This document shows, piece by piece, positions 8,220 to 18,239 of a stretch of DNA of 38,049 nt (position 1 is its first letter; the number at the start of each line of letters is the position of its first letter). The notes under the pieces were generated by a model. It made no database searches. It had not been told where the DNA came from and saw nothing but the letters and a program-made list of their open reading frames with translations. The stretch is from an uncultured Desulfotomaculum sp. (GTDB lineage: Bacteria; Bacillota; Desulfotomaculia; Desulfotomaculales; Desulfotomaculaceae). A program made the translations under genes and the position numbers. Location of the stretch: the NCBI GenBank assembly GCA_946411205.1, contig CAMKDG010000022.1, forward strand, positions 1 through 38,049, in the 5' to 3' direction.

Positions 8220-8245
8220 CAGTAGTCATCATGAAATTTCAGTTG

Positions 8246-9202
8246 TTACGTAAATAACCTTTCTTTTAAAAAGAGCAGTGGATCTAAGGGAACACCTTGC
8301 CGCAACACTTCCATATGCAAATGCGGTCCAGAGGAACGACCCGTCGTCCCCACTCGGGCCAAAGCTTGATTTTTAGCCACTTGTTGACCTTCCTGAACCA
8401 ACAGTTTGGAGCAGTGGGCATACAGGGAGCGAATGCCGTTCCCATGGTCTACGATCACAGTAAGACCATAGGTACCCCTAGGGGCCGCCCAAACCACTCG
8501 GCCCTTTTCCGGCGCGTTAATGGTAGCACCAAATACGGCACCAATGTCAATACCCTCATGAGGCCGGTCACCCCGGATACCAAATTGGGAGGTTATTTCA
8601 CCGGCTACCGGCCAACCCCAACCACCAATTTGAATCTTACCGGCTTGTCCTGTGGTGGTAGCTGCAGAGACGATTGCCGGAGGAGTCTCCCCGGGTATCT
8701 GTAACTTTTGCCCCACCTTAATTAAATCTGGGTTGGTTATGCGATTAGCTGCTAATAACTCAGACAGTGGAATGCCGTATTGACCAGCAATGTGGGAGAG
8801 AGTTTCTCCCTCCGCAACCCGGTGTTGCTCGATATCGGTTCCAGGCAGCGTTAAAGTAGTTCCCACCACCAGAAAATGATCTTGATTTAGGTTATTCGCC
8901 TTCGCCAGCATGTCTACTGTAATGCCCGTACGCTCGGCAATACTCCAAAGACTATCTCCTGCCCGAACCTGGTATTCCATATCTACCTTTTTCGCCTGGG
9001 CAATCTTAGGAGCCTCCGTAGCAGCTCTTTCTTGGAACACTTCTACCTCTACCTGACGGGCCATCGGAGGGGTATAAGCCCCTCCCTCTTCACACATGGC
9101 TTCCTCCAAGCCTGCACTGGCCGGAATCACACCCCAGGCACTACCAACTACCAATCCGGCAGTAAGCACCACCAGCCAGCATTTTTTGTTTATCGGAAAC
9201 AT
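8246..9202 (-). CDS. Secreted LysM-M23 peptidoglycan endopeptidase
   Basis: A 318-residue cell-wall enzyme with a cleavable-looking signal peptide (KK then hydrophobic 9-28, ASA at 28-30). Two LysM peptidoglycan-binding domains follow at about 76-120 and 126-170, then a glycine-rich linker and an M23 (LytM/NlpD type) domain at about 200-310. Zinc and catalytic residues are all present: His215 and Asp219 in HEGID, His263 in YAH, and His294/His296 in HLH, so it should be active. SD GAGGTGAT precedes the ATG. A near-consensus sigma-E promoter sits about 60 bp upstream, suggesting use in the mother cell during sporulation; spore-forming Firmicutes use several M23 proteins in engulfment and cortex remodelling. 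Confidence 0.92.
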   Translation of the reverse strand: MFPINKKCWLVVLTAGLVVGSAWGVIPASAGLEEAMCEEGGAYTPPMARQVEVEVFQERAATEAPKIAQAKKVDMEYQVRAGDSLWSIAERTGITVDMLAKANNLNQDHFLVVGTTLTLPGTDIEQHRVAEGETLSHIAGQYGIPLSELLAANRITNPDLIKVGQKLQIPGETPPAIVSAATTTGQAGKIQIGGWGWPVAGEITSQFGIRGDRPHEGIDIGAVFGATINAPEKGRVVWAAPRGTYGLTVIVDHGNGIRSLYAHCSKLLVQEGQQVAKNQALARVGTTGRSSGPHLHMEVLRQGVPLDPLLFLKERLFT

Positions 9203-9255
9203 AGAAAATCACCTCGAATAGTAATGGGTGGTCTGAAGGGAGACACACCATTACT

Positions 9256-9284
9256 AGTATATCCGGGGTGATGGAAAAATATGC
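9256..9284 (-). promoter_or_regulatory. Candidate sigma-E (sporulation) promoter of the M23 gene
   Basis: On the minus strand GCATATT (9278-9284) matches the sigma-E -35 consensus KMATATT exactly. After a 14-bp spacer, GATATACT (9256-9263) matches the -10 consensus CATAYNHT at all but the first base. No sigma-A pair competes here. The start site would be about 50 nt before the ATG. Confidence 0.5.
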
Positions 9285-9305
9285 ATATTTTTTTGGGGCT
9301 AAGGG

Positions 9306-10685
9306 CTAGCTCCCCTCTCCCGTCCTGCGTCGATACTGACGTTTTTGGGGGTGAACAGCGGGTTGTATCGGAGATTGCGGAAGTTCCCTCAATTCGTTGG
9401 TGTTTGCTTTCATTTGGGCTTTTGGCTTAAAATCTCCTAGCAACTCTACATTACTGGTGGTATTTCTCATGCGTTCCAGGAGATTGTCCAGGGCTTCCAT
9501 GGGGCTCATACCAGCAATGACTTTGCGCAGGCTCCAAACATAGTCTAACTCGTTCTTTACTAACAGCAAATCCTCCCGCCTGGTGCCGGAGCGTTGAATA
9601 TCGATAGCGGGGAATAGTCTGCGATCGGCAAGTTTGCGGTCCAGAATGAGTTCCATGTTACCGGTGCCTTTAAATTCCTCAAAGATCACATCGTCCATAC
9701 GGCTACCTGTCTCAATTAATGCGGTCGCTAGGATGGTTAGGCTGCCGCCCTCTTCCATATTACGGGCCGCACCAAAGAAACGTTTGGGCTTATGGAGTGC
9801 CGCCGGATCCACACCACCGGACAGAGTGCGGCCACTGGGTGGAATAACCAAGTTATGTGCCCTGGCCAGCCTAGTAATACTATCTAACAAAATCACCACA
9901 TCATGACCACTTTCCACCAGCCGTTTAGCCCGTTCCAGTACCATCTCCGAAGCTTTAACATGGTTCTCCGGTGGTTCATCAAAGGTAGAGCTAACCACTT
10001 CTGCCTTAACGGATCGCTCAATATCCGTAACTTCCTCCGGACGCTCATCAATCAGCAATATAAACAACTGTATTTCTGGGTGATTGGCAGTAATGCTGTT
10101 GGCGATTTCTTTGATAAGAATGGTTTTACCTGCTTTGGGAGGGGCAACGATTAATCCTCTTTGGCCTTTTCCAAGGGGGGAAATGAGGTCCATGATCCGA
10201 GTTGAGACTCGATTTGAAGCGGTTTGCAGCCTGATACGTTCATTGGGATAAAGGGGGGTTAGACCAGCGAAGTGCATACGTTCTGCGGCAAGTTCGGGGC
10301 GGCCGCCATTTACCTGTTCTACCCGTAAGAGACCGTAGTATCTTTCATTATCCTTAGGTTTTCGAACTTGACCGTAGACCATGTCACCGGTTCTCAGATC
10401 AAATCTACGAATTTGCGAGTTTGATACGTAGATATCATCGTTGCTGGGAACATAGGTGGAGGGTCTTAGGAAACCGTAGCCGTCGGGTAAAATCTCCAGT
10501 ACTCCTCCGGCATAGGATACACCACTTTGCTTGGACTGCAATTTAGATATCTCAAAGATTAGTTCTTTCTTTCGTAGTTTATAATAACCTTGTATTTCTA
10601 GCTCCCGAGCTAGGGTATACAATTCTCGCATCGTCTTGGCTTCTAATTCAACCTGCGTGTTGGCAGGCTTATCTATTTCTGGCAA
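9306..10685 (-). CDS. rho: Transcription termination factor Rho
   Basis: Hexameric RNA-dependent ATPase that ends transcription. The 459-residue chain has a Rho_N helical domain (about 10-55), an OB/cold-shock RNA-binding domain (about 58-125, GYGFLRP), Walker A APPKAGKT (181-188), Walker B VVILLD (263-268), and the Q and R loop region through [10 protein letters not shown] basic Arg/Lys tail ends the protein. The frame opens at 10748, but a TTG at 10685 with AAGGTGG 7 nt upstream gives the usual N terminus (PEIDKPA) and I prefer it. Bacillus keeps rho in the same cluster beside rpmE; here the M23 gene and a 1-kb island lie between them. Confidence 0.96.
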   Translation of the reverse strand: MPEIDKPANTQVELEAKTMRELYTLARELEIQGYYKLRKKELIFEISKLQSKQSGVSYAGGVLEILPDGYGFLRPSTYVPSNDDIYVSNSQIRRFDLRTGDMVYGQVRKPKDNERYYGLLRVEQVNGGRPELAAERMHFAGLTPLYPNERIRLQTASNRVSTRIMDLISPLGKGQRGLIVAPPKAGKTILIKEIANSITANHPEIQLFILLIDERPEEVTDIERSVKAEVVSSTFDEPPENHVKASEMVLERAKRLVESGHDVVILLDSITRLARAHNLVIPPSGRTLSGGVDPAALHKPKRFFGAARNMEEGGSLTILATALIETGSRMDDVIFEEFKGTGNMELILDRKLADRRLFPAIDIQRSGTRREDLLLVKNELDYVWSLRKVIAGMSPMEALDNLLERMRNTTSNVELLGDFKPKAQMKANTNELRELPQSPIQPAVHPQKRQYRRRTGEGS

Positions 10686-10773
10686 GAATATTCCACCTTC
10701 TTTAGAAAACTTAGCTTGCCTGCTTTGAATGGAGCATAACCAAGTCACTTAAGTTCTATTCATAGCAAGCTGT

Positions 10774-11253
10774 TTAGGGTTTTTTTTTAATAGCTTTTTG
10801 GCGAGCTTCCAGCAGCTTAATCGCCACAAAGTAAACCAGAATGCCAGCAATAGCGGCATTTACCGCACTACCTACCAAAAAGGGTAACCCTAGAGTTTTA
10901 ATTTTTAAAATGGCCTTGGTTACCATTGGGACACTTCCCATAATATCCGGGGTAATTGGTGGCGAAGCAGCAGTTCCCACCAATATTTTTCCAACAAAAA
11001 TATTGAGAGTAAAAAACAATGGCACTGCAGGCTTAAAAAGTATCACTGTTAGGGTTGCAGCTACGGCGTGCACCCGAATAAGCTTGGCCACAATAAAGGA
11101 TATCGGGATACTAATAAAAGGAACCGGTAAAAAATCAAAAGCGATCCCCAACGCAATTCCTTGGGCAACTTTTTGAGGTGCTTCCGGGAGATTTAGAAGC
11201 CGGTGGTAAGATTCTTTACATTTACATACTAATGAATTTATAATGTTAGCCAC
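10774..11253 (-). CDS. DUF2062 membrane protein
   Basis: A 159-residue membrane protein of the DUF2062 family, function unknown. The signature region follows the N-terminal amphipathic part: PEAPQKVAQGIALGIAF, then FLPVPF, with three to four hydrophobic segments and a basic C-terminal tail (KKKP). The start is GTG with GGAGG 7 nt upstream. It precedes rho by about 90 bp on the same strand and probably shares its transcript, since no terminator separates them. Confidence 0.75.
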   Translation of the reverse strand: MANIINSLVCKCKESYHRLLNLPEAPQKVAQGIALGIAFDFLPVPFISIPISFIVAKLIRVHAVAATLTVILFKPAVPLFFTLNIFVGKILVGTAASPPITPDIMGSVPMVTKAILKIKTLGLPFLVGSAVNAAIAGILVYFVAIKLLEARQKAIKKKP

Positions 11254-11327
11254 CTTAAAACCTCCAAAAAGTAAAACCCCTCTACGGGATATAGTGAACT
11301 GACGAGCGGCAATATTCGCCAGAATTT

Positions 11328-11357
11328 AGTATACCCCAGGGAAGGGCCTGTTGTCCA
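11328..11357 (-). promoter_or_regulatory. Candidate sigma-A promoter for DUF2062-rho
   Basis: On the minus strand TGGACA (11352-11357) and TATACT (11328-11333) are 18 bp apart, each one base from consensus. It lies 75 bp upstream of the DUF2062 GTG. Confidence 0.5.
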
Positions 11358-11371
11358 GGGAAGATTGGGAA

Positions 11372-11469
11372 TTGCTATCAGCCGTCAGCCAGCAGCTTAT
11401 TTGTGATCGCCTATGACAACCCCTATAAAAGAAGACTATGCATCATTAATGCGTAGTCTTCTTTTATAG
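11372..11469. repeat. Composite intergenic repeat, copy 1 (heptamers plus long hairpin)
   Basis: TTGCTATCAGCCGTCAGCCA is followed about 33 nt later by CCTATAAAAGAAGACTA, which forms a long stem with its reverse complement ending at 11469 (21-bp arms, one mismatch). The same two blocks in the same order and spacing recur at 20183-20282. The hairpin lies just after fsa and probably acts as its terminator, with TTTTA inside the descending arm. Confidence 0.6.
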
Positions 11470-11497
11470 TTAAATCACAGATGGAATACACCACAAC

Positions 11498-12145
11498 CTA
11501 AACTCCTGTAAGCTTCGCCCAATCCGCTAGAAATGAGTCTATTCCCTTATCTGTCAGAGGATGTTTCGTCATTTGTAGCAGGACTTTATACGGTATGGTG
11601 GCAATGTGTGCACCAGCTTTAGCTGATTGTAGTACATGAAGGGGATGCCGGATGCTGGCAGAAATGATTTGAGTTTCCAGTGCGTAGTTATCAAAAATCT
11701 CTGCAATCTCAAAGATTAAACCAATGCCGTCGTGGCCAATATCATCCAAACGTCCCACGAAGGGGCTGACGTAAGTGGCCCCCGCCCGGGCTGCCAATAG
11801 AGCCTGATTAGCAGAGAACACTAATGTAACATTGGTCTTAATGCCTTTTTCGGCACAAGCCTTAGTGGCCTTTAAGCCCTCAGCGGTCATGGGGATTTTT
11901 ACGACGATATTGGGATGAATGGCCGCCAGTTCCACTGCTTCCTTCAGCATTTCTGCGGCTTCCAAGCTGATTACTTCAGCACTAATGGGGCCATCAACAA
12001 TAGAAGTTATTTCTCTTACCACCTCTGCAAAATCCCGACCTTCTTTAGCAATTAAGGATGGGTTGGTGGTAACCCCTGAAATCACACCAAGGGAGTTGGC
12101 AGCACGAATTTCATCCACGTTGGCCGTGTCAAGGAAAAGAATCAT
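11498..12145 (-). CDS. fsa: Transaldolase / fructose-6-phosphate aldolase family (TalC/YwjH type)
   Basis: A 215-residue short-form transaldolase: a class I aldolase barrel moving a dihydroxyacetone unit between sugar phosphates, or cleaving fructose 6-phosphate. The Schiff-base lysine is Lys83 in VVKIPMT. The N-terminal [10 protein letters not shown] and GVTTNPSL motifs and the C-terminal tail are all present. Sequence alone does not separate transaldolase from F6P aldolase activity; Bacillus YwjH in this syntenic place is a transaldolase. The SD AAGGAGGG is 7 nt from the ATG. It follows fba by about 40 bp, so carbon-metabolism genes form a pair. Confidence 0.93.
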   Translation of the reverse strand: MILFLDTANVDEIRAANSLGVISGVTTNPSLIAKEGRDFAEVVREITSIVDGPISAEVISLEAAEMLKEAVELAAIHPNIVVKIPMTAEGLKATKACAEKGIKTNVTLVFSANQALLAARAGATYVSPFVGRLDDIGHDGIGLIFEIAEIFDNYALETQIISASIRHPLHVLQSAKAGAHIATIPYKVLLQMTKHPLTDKGIDSFLADWAKLTGV

Positions 12146-12184
12146 CTAATACCCTCCTTATTGGAATTGAACGTTATATCCGGA

Positions 12185-13039
12185 CTATGCTTTCCCTGAG
12201 CTGCCAAACACCCGAATTTTCTGCCGGATCACCTGCGTAGCTGCTTCCCGCGCGGGAGCGAGGACTTTACGAGGATCGATTTCTTTGGGGTTATCCATTA
12301 CTACCTGCCGACAGGCATTGGTAAAGGCTTCCCGAATATTGGTATCAATGTTTACCTTACGGACACCCAGACGAATGGCCTCTTGGATAGCCTCATCCGG
12401 CACACCAGAGGAACCATGCAGTACAATGGGGATGTTCACCAAGCTCACAATTTTCTCCAGGCGAGGAAAGTCCAGCTTGGGAATTCCTTTATATTGACCG
12501 TGGGCAGTACCGATGGAAATGGCCAGTGCATCAACACCAGTCTTCTCTGCAAAATACTTGGCTTCTTCGGGATCGGTAAAGAAGGCATCTCTTTCATCCA
12601 CGTGAATATCATCTTCCGTGCCACCGATTTTACCCAGCTCTGCTTCCACAGAAACACCCGTGGCCCGAGCAACTTCCAGCACTTTGTTGGTGAGGGCAAT
12701 ATTCTCTTCCAAAGGATATTTAGAGCCATCGATCATCACCGAGGTAAAGCCTACCCGAATGCACTTCATGCATTGTTCAAAGCTGGTACCATGATCCAAA
12801 TGCAAAGCCACAGGTACAGTAGCTTGGCTGGCTGCCAAATTGGCCAGGGCATAAATATACTCGATACCGGCGTATTTAATAGCGCCTTGGCTGGCCTGCA
12901 TAATGACCGGTGCTTTTTCAGCCTCAGCGGCTGCCAAAATGGCCTGCACAATTTCCATGTTGTTAACATTGAAGGCCCCTACAGCATAGTTACCTTCTTG
13001 GGCTTTTTGCAATAACTCTTTGACAGGAACTAACGGCAT
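12185..13039 (-). CDS. fba: Class II fructose-1,6-bisphosphate aldolase
   Basis: Zinc-dependent aldolase of glycolysis and gluconeogenesis. In 284 residues the catalytic Asp82 and metal-ligand His83 lie in LDHG, further zinc ligands are His180 (GTAHG) and His208 (LHGSSG), and Glu134 is in VEAELG. It is the FbaA type of Bacillus. SD AAAGGAGG precedes the ATG by about 11 nt. Its 222-nt leader contains a separate promoter and an intrinsic terminator that could be antiterminated (13148-13262), so expression may be controlled by attenuation. Confidence 0.96.
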   Translation of the reverse strand: MPLVPVKELLQKAQEGNYAVGAFNVNNMEIVQAILAAAEAEKAPVIMQASQGAIKYAGIEYIYALANLAASQATVPVALHLDHGTSFEQCMKCIRVGFTSVMIDGSKYPLEENIALTNKVLEVARATGVSVEAELGKIGGTEDDIHVDERDAFFTDPEEAKYFAEKTGVDALAISIGTAHGQYKGIPKLDFPRLEKIVSLVNIPIVLHGSSGVPDEAIQEAIRLGVRKVNIDTNIREAFTNACRQVVMDNPKEIDPRKVLAPAREAATQVIRQKIRVFGSSGKA

Positions 13040-13147
13040 TTTAGAAAAAACCTCCTTTTAATAATGAATGCCAATCCAAAAAACAACTGAAAGGTTAGTT
13101 TGGGTATAGTGTGATCATGACCTGTTTTTGTTGAAGCATCTTGCTTC

Positions 13148-13262
13148 AAAATAATAAAAGCCCGGACCGCGTCCGAGCCGACGAACTGGTGCCAAGGCCA
13201 TATCTTCGGGAACCATATTCCGGCGGAAATCTCAGGGCGGTCTTCCCCTTAATGCGGGGATA
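13148..13262 (-). promoter_or_regulatory. Candidate attenuator/riboswitch leader of fba
   Basis: On the minus strand a promoter at 13268-13299 would start a leader near 13261. It folds CCCC/GGGG just after the start and ends in an intrinsic terminator: GCTCGGAC-GCG-GTCCGGGC followed by TTTTATTATTTT (13148-13178). GACCGC in the leader (13237-13242) is the exact complement of GCGGTC in the terminator (13165-13170), so pairing them would disrupt it. The layout fits a riboswitch or protein-controlled attenuator. I do not recognise the class: it lacks a T-box motif and the SAM, FMN, THF, glycine and ZTP signatures. It could also be a free-standing RNA of about 110 nt. Confidence 0.5.
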
Positions 13263-13267
13263 GGAAC

Positions 13268-13299
13268 AGTATCACCATAGTTACCCGGAATTATGTCAA
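13268..13299 (-). promoter_or_regulatory. Promoter of the fba leader
   Basis: On the minus strand a perfect TTGACA (13294-13299) is followed after 20 bp by GATACT (13268-13273). The long spacer is suboptimal for sigma-A and may mean an activator is involved. Confidence 0.45.
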
Positions 13300-13313
13300 T
13301 ACTACCTTGCTTG

Positions 13314-14003
13314 TTACGAGTGTTTATTCCGCTTACGCCGGGTCTTTTTGGTTAACTTCGTTGAGTTGGAGAAGCTATCCAGACATTTAAAACCGTGCTG
13401 AGCCAGCTCTATAGAATCCACCTGCTGAATTACGGTTAGGTCTTCTTCCGTTTCTGCATAAACAATGTTAATACTATCACATTCTTTACAGTGCAGTTCC
13501 AGCCGATCCAGAAAAACGTCCACTTCAATTCTGGTGTTGCCACACTGGCAATACAAGCCACCGTTGTCAGCAATGTCCTGCAGACATTGCATTACTTGAT
13601 GCATAACTTCAGGATTATTGAAATATTCATCATAGCCTAATTCGTCCATAAGGGTCTCTAAGCCTGTGTCCAATGTTTCTGCCAAATCCTTAACTTCTTC
13701 ATCGCTTCCGATAAACCCTAACTCCAGACCGGATTCCGGGCAGGTAAGAGTATTGGTTTTCTTTCCCCACAGGCGAGCTCCAGAGATCTCACGAACGTGT
13801 TTTGTCTCGCAAAAAACGCAAGGCAATTGAAGCCAATAACTCCCGGAAGGTTTGCTAACAATTCCCAGTAGGAAGGCCCCACAAGAACAACTTATCTGCA
13901 GTTTTCCCCGTCCTGAAAGGGCAAAACGTGAGAGGTTATGAAATTCTAGAGCGCCGCACTCCGGGCATCGAATAGCCAACGTGGTGACTGTGGTTATTAG
14001 CAC
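13314..14003 (-). CDS. Cysteine-rich protein of unknown function, probable zinc ribbons
   Basis: A 229-residue soluble protein I cannot assign to a named family. It has several Cys pairs spaced like zinc knuckles: Cys13/16, Cys39/41, Cys62/65, Cys152/154 and Cys172/175, plus a lone Cys88, and an acidic middle segment (about 100-140). The C terminus is strongly basic (KLTKKTRRKRNKHS), which suggests nucleic-acid contact; that is inference. Start is GTG with GGAGG 8 nt upstream. It lies between the Spo0F-like gene and fba, which are neighbours in Bacillus, so it is an insertion in the conserved order. Confidence 0.7.
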   Translation of the reverse strand: MLITTVTTLAIRCPECGALEFHNLSRFALSGRGKLQISCSCGAFLLGIVSKPSGSYWLQLPCVFCETKHVREISGARLWGKKTNTLTCPESGLELGFIGSDEEVKDLAETLDTGLETLMDELGYDEYFNNPEVMHQVMQCLQDIADNGGLYCQCGNTRIEVDVFLDRLELHCKECDSINIVYAETEEDLTVIQQVDSIELAQHGFKCLDSFSNSTKLTKKTRRKRNKHS

Positions 14004-14092
14004 CGCGATAACCTCCTCTTTGTGATAAAGAGTTCGCCACCGGAGATAAAATTCCTTTTTTTCTAGTTCAAATACCAGGAGTTGCGAATTAT

Positions 14093-14500
14093 CTAGCTGA
14101 TATCCTGTTGAAACAATTGGGGACTTGAAAATTCGGCCAATAGGCCCTTAACCAGAAGCCTAACCTCATCCAAATCAAAGGGTTTATTCAAATAATGCCT
14201 AACCCCTAAGCCTTTGGTCTGGGCCATTATTTCCACATCGCCATACGCTGTCATCATGATCACGTTCAAAGGACCATACTGCTTACGAATCTCCTGCAGT
14301 GTTTCGTAGCCAGTCATCCCCGGCATTTTCATGTCTAGCAAAACTAGGGCGGGCATGGTACAAGACAAAATGTTCAAAGCCTCGGCCCCACTGCCAGCCA
14401 TTTTAACTAGATATCCTTCGTCTGCCAGCGCCTCAAACAATAATCTACGTATTCCCACCTGGTCATCTACTATAAGAATATCAATAGTTTCTTTAGACAT
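14093..14500 (-). CDS. Spo0F-like single-domain response regulator
   Basis: A 135-residue stand-alone receiver domain with no output domain. The acidic pocket Asp12/Asp13, phospho-acceptor Asp56 (LVLLDMKMPG), Thr84 and Lys106 (NKPFD) are all intact. In Bacillus spo0F, the phosphorelay intermediate of sporulation initiation, occupies the same position between pyrG and fbaA; length and synteny both support the same role here, though CheY-like function cannot be excluded. SD GGGGGA precedes the ATG. Seven residues beyond the receiver fold are not conserved in Spo0F. Confidence 0.82.
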   Translation of the reverse strand: MSKETIDILIVDDQVGIRRLLFEALADEGYLVKMAGSGAEALNILSCTMPALVLLDMKMPGMTGYETLQEIRKQYGPLNVIMMTAYGDVEIMAQTKGLGVRHYLNKPFDLDEVRLLVKGLLAEFSSPQLFQQDIS

Positions 14501-14615
14501 TGTATTCAGTTCCCCCTAAAATCATAACAAGCTTTACGTAGCCATAGTTTTCGACGTTAGACAACGAATACCTGCCTCTTCTTCCGTATATTTTGAATTT
14601 GAGCGATTTGTCCTA

Positions 14616-15353
14616 TTACCATCTAGGTATAAAAGCTGACATAGCAGACATCAGCCCTACTAAACTAAGAATAATAAGAATAAACACTGCCGCCACAGGA
14701 GTTAGAATAACCGCCACCGCCCTGCCGGTACTAAGCAGATGTGCTTCCCGCATGCCAATGGTGAGCAAAATAAAGCCCCATATCAAAACCATTAGCCCCC
14801 CCAGGGTACTGACCACGGTAGCTAAATTAGGTAGTACCAAGGTAGTAAGAACATCCAGGGGAATTAAAAACACCGCCGGTAAACCCGCCAAGCCATACAC
14901 CACAAAGACTGTCCGGGCCTCACCCTTGCCACCGTAAAAATCAGCCAACAGGTGTAGTAAAGCACTGTAAAAAAACCATTTAACAAAGAAAAATAAGGAT
15001 CCTAAGATTGCCAACATCGGGGCGGCTGCCCGCAGGGCATCGGAAAATACTTTAGCCCTCGCGATCGGTAATCCTATTTCTTGTCCAAAATTAGCCGATC
15101 CGCCATGGGCCGAAGTGTATAAACTGGTTAATAAGCTTAACAAGGATAGTGATATAACAATGATCAGAGTGGCTCCCAAGGGCGGGCTTTGGACTACCCG
15201 TTTCATGGTTTGCACCGGTTCAAACAGCACCCCGTAAATGATTTCATAATAATTTAAAGGGCCTGGTGCCTCTGGCTTAACAGGTACTACGTTGTGGTCG
15301 GGGTCCTGAGGAATATCGTATTGGTTAGATTGATGATCATTAATTTCACTCAA
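14616..15353 (-). CDS. YIP1-family membrane protein
   Basis: A 245-residue protein with a hydrophilic acidic/proline N terminus (1-35) and a Yip1-type membrane domain with five helices. The family start YEIIYGVLFEPVQTMKRV is visible at about 36-53. Function in bacteria is unknown. The start is TTG, 7 nt behind GGGAGGG. It begins 15 bp after the sppA stop codon, so both are one operon and the two membrane proteins may work together. Confidence 0.8.
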   Translation of the reverse strand: MSEINDHQSNQYDIPQDPDHNVVPVKPEAPGPLNYYEIIYGVLFEPVQTMKRVVQSPPLGATLIIVISLSLLSLLTSLYTSAHGGSANFGQEIGLPIARAKVFSDALRAAAPMLAILGSLFFFVKWFFYSALLHLLADFYGGKGEARTVFVVYGLAGLPAVFLIPLDVLTTLVLPNLATVVSTLGGLMVLIWGFILLTIGMREAHLLSTGRAVAVILTPVAAVFILIILSLVGLMSAMSAFIPRW

Positions 15354-15368
15354 AAGTATTCCCTCCCC

Positions 15369-16310
15369 TTATTGTAGCTCTGCATTCATGGGCAAAAGCG
15401 CCGGGTCCGGCATAAACAAAAGCCCTTCCAGCGGGAAGGGCAGCACATTCCCTTTACCCTGTAGCCCACCGAAAATATCCTGCCAAATATTGCGGCTCCC
15501 GGTCATATCCACCAATTCCGGTTCTCCTTTAATCCCCGCCAAATCCGCCGTTACCTTTACCGCAGTTGTGAAATCTCCCAATTCGTCCACCAGGCCCAGT
15601 TCCTTTGCCTGCTTGCCGGTATAGATTCTACCATCGGCCAATTGGCGTACTCGGTCAACATCCATTTTTCTGCCATCTGCCACTACTTTAACAAAATCTT
15701 CATACGTGTCATTGACCAAACCCTGAAAAATTTCTCGTTCCTCCGGTGTTACGTCACGATTGCTAGCACCCATATCCTTATGCGGGCCGGTCTTAAAATT
15801 GTACATTTCAACACCCAGTTTATCATACAGCCCTTTCATTTTGGTAAGCTGCATAATCACACCAATGCTGCCGGTAAAGGTGCCGGGATTGGCCACGATT
15901 TTATCTGCCTTGCAGGAAATCCAGTAACCACCGGAAGCCGCCATTTCTCCCATGGAGGCCACCACTTTTTTACCCGCTTTTTTTACTCTATCCACTTCCC
16001 GGCCTATCTCATCGGAACCCACAACAGTACCGCCACCGGTATTCAGTTTTAGAATAACCGCTTTAATATTGGGGTTCTCCCTAGCTTCTTTTAGGTCTGC
16101 CACAATTCTATTCGCTGCGGCTACTCCCGTAGCACCAAAACCACCGGGCTCAGCCGACATGATCGGTCCTTCAATATGTATGATAGCGATTTGTTCCCCA
16201 TTGCCTGCAGTCTTAGCACCAACCTGGTTGTTACCTTTAACAGCAACGGCGGCAGCAAGAGAAAAAAGGACTACACCTACGATAATGCCCGTAATTAATT
16301 TTTTGCGCAA
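15369..16310 (-). CDS. sppA: Signal peptide peptidase SppA
   Basis: Membrane-anchored serine protease that digests cleaved signal peptides outside the membrane. The 313-residue short (Bacillus-type) form has one N-terminal membrane anchor (5-24) and a ClpP-like fold. The catalytic dyad is Ser126 (MAASGGYW) and Lys178 (GPHKDMGA), 52 residues apart as in B. subtilis SppA. The start is TTG with AGGAG 9 nt upstream. It is the first gene of a two-gene operon with the YIP1 protein. Confidence 0.94.
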   Translation of the reverse strand: MRKKLITGIIVGVVLFSLAAAVAVKGNNQVGAKTAGNGEQIAIIHIEGPIMSAEPGGFGATGVAAANRIVADLKEARENPNIKAVILKLNTGGGTVVGSDEIGREVDRVKKAGKKVVASMGEMAASGGYWISCKADKIVANPGTFTGSIGVIMQLTKMKGLYDKLGVEMYNFKTGPHKDMGASNRDVTPEEREIFQGLVNDTYEDFVKVVADGRKMDVDRVRQLADGRIYTGKQAKELGLVDELGDFTTAVKVTADLAGIKGEPELVDMTGSRNIWQDIFGGLQGKGNVLPFPLEGLLFMPDPALLPMNAELQ

Positions 16311-16344
16311 GTAAAACCACTCCTTCGTTTGGGGTATTTTCTGA

Positions 16345-16386
16345 TGTCAGGCCAGCGGCCTTTAGCTGTTGGCCATTGGCTTTTTA
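16345..16386. repeat. Degenerate heptamer tandem repeats
   Basis: Units CAGCGGC, CTTTAGC, TGTTGGC and CATTGGC follow each other with a 7-bp period in the pyrG-sppA gap. Confidence 0.55.
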
Positions 16387-16445
16387 GAGTAATGCCACAA
16401 TAGTTATCTTTACGCGTGTGAGTTAAAAACATACCCTTTGGATAA

Positions 16446-16473
16446 GAAAAAAGCTTTGGCATAGACCAAAGCT
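16446..16473 (-). terminator. Intrinsic terminator after pyrG
   Basis: On the minus strand AGCTTTGG-TCTATG-CCAAAGCT runs into six T. It lies about 85 nt after the pyrG stop. Confidence 0.8.
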
Positions 16474-16531
16474 GATTAAAACGTAGATGTTAGGTTAATG
16501 GTGTTATTTGAAATAAGGCTTCATTTCTAAA

Positions 16532-18182
<1,651 letters not shown>

Positions 18183-18206
18183 CTAATTTTGGCTGCCCAT
18201 CCCATT

Positions 18207-18235
18207 ATTTTAACTACCCAGAATGGGCCTGTCAA
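18207..18235 (-). promoter_or_regulatory. Sigma-A promoter of pyrG
   Basis: On the minus strand TTGACA (18230-18235), a 17-bp spacer and TAAAAT (18207-18212). The -35 begins 4 bp after the xapX stop codon. Confidence 0.8.
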
Positions 18236-18239
18236 TAGT

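Noticed and set aside
12383..13015. 210-codon plus frame opposite fba
   Set aside because: Antisense shadow of a complete class II aldolase.
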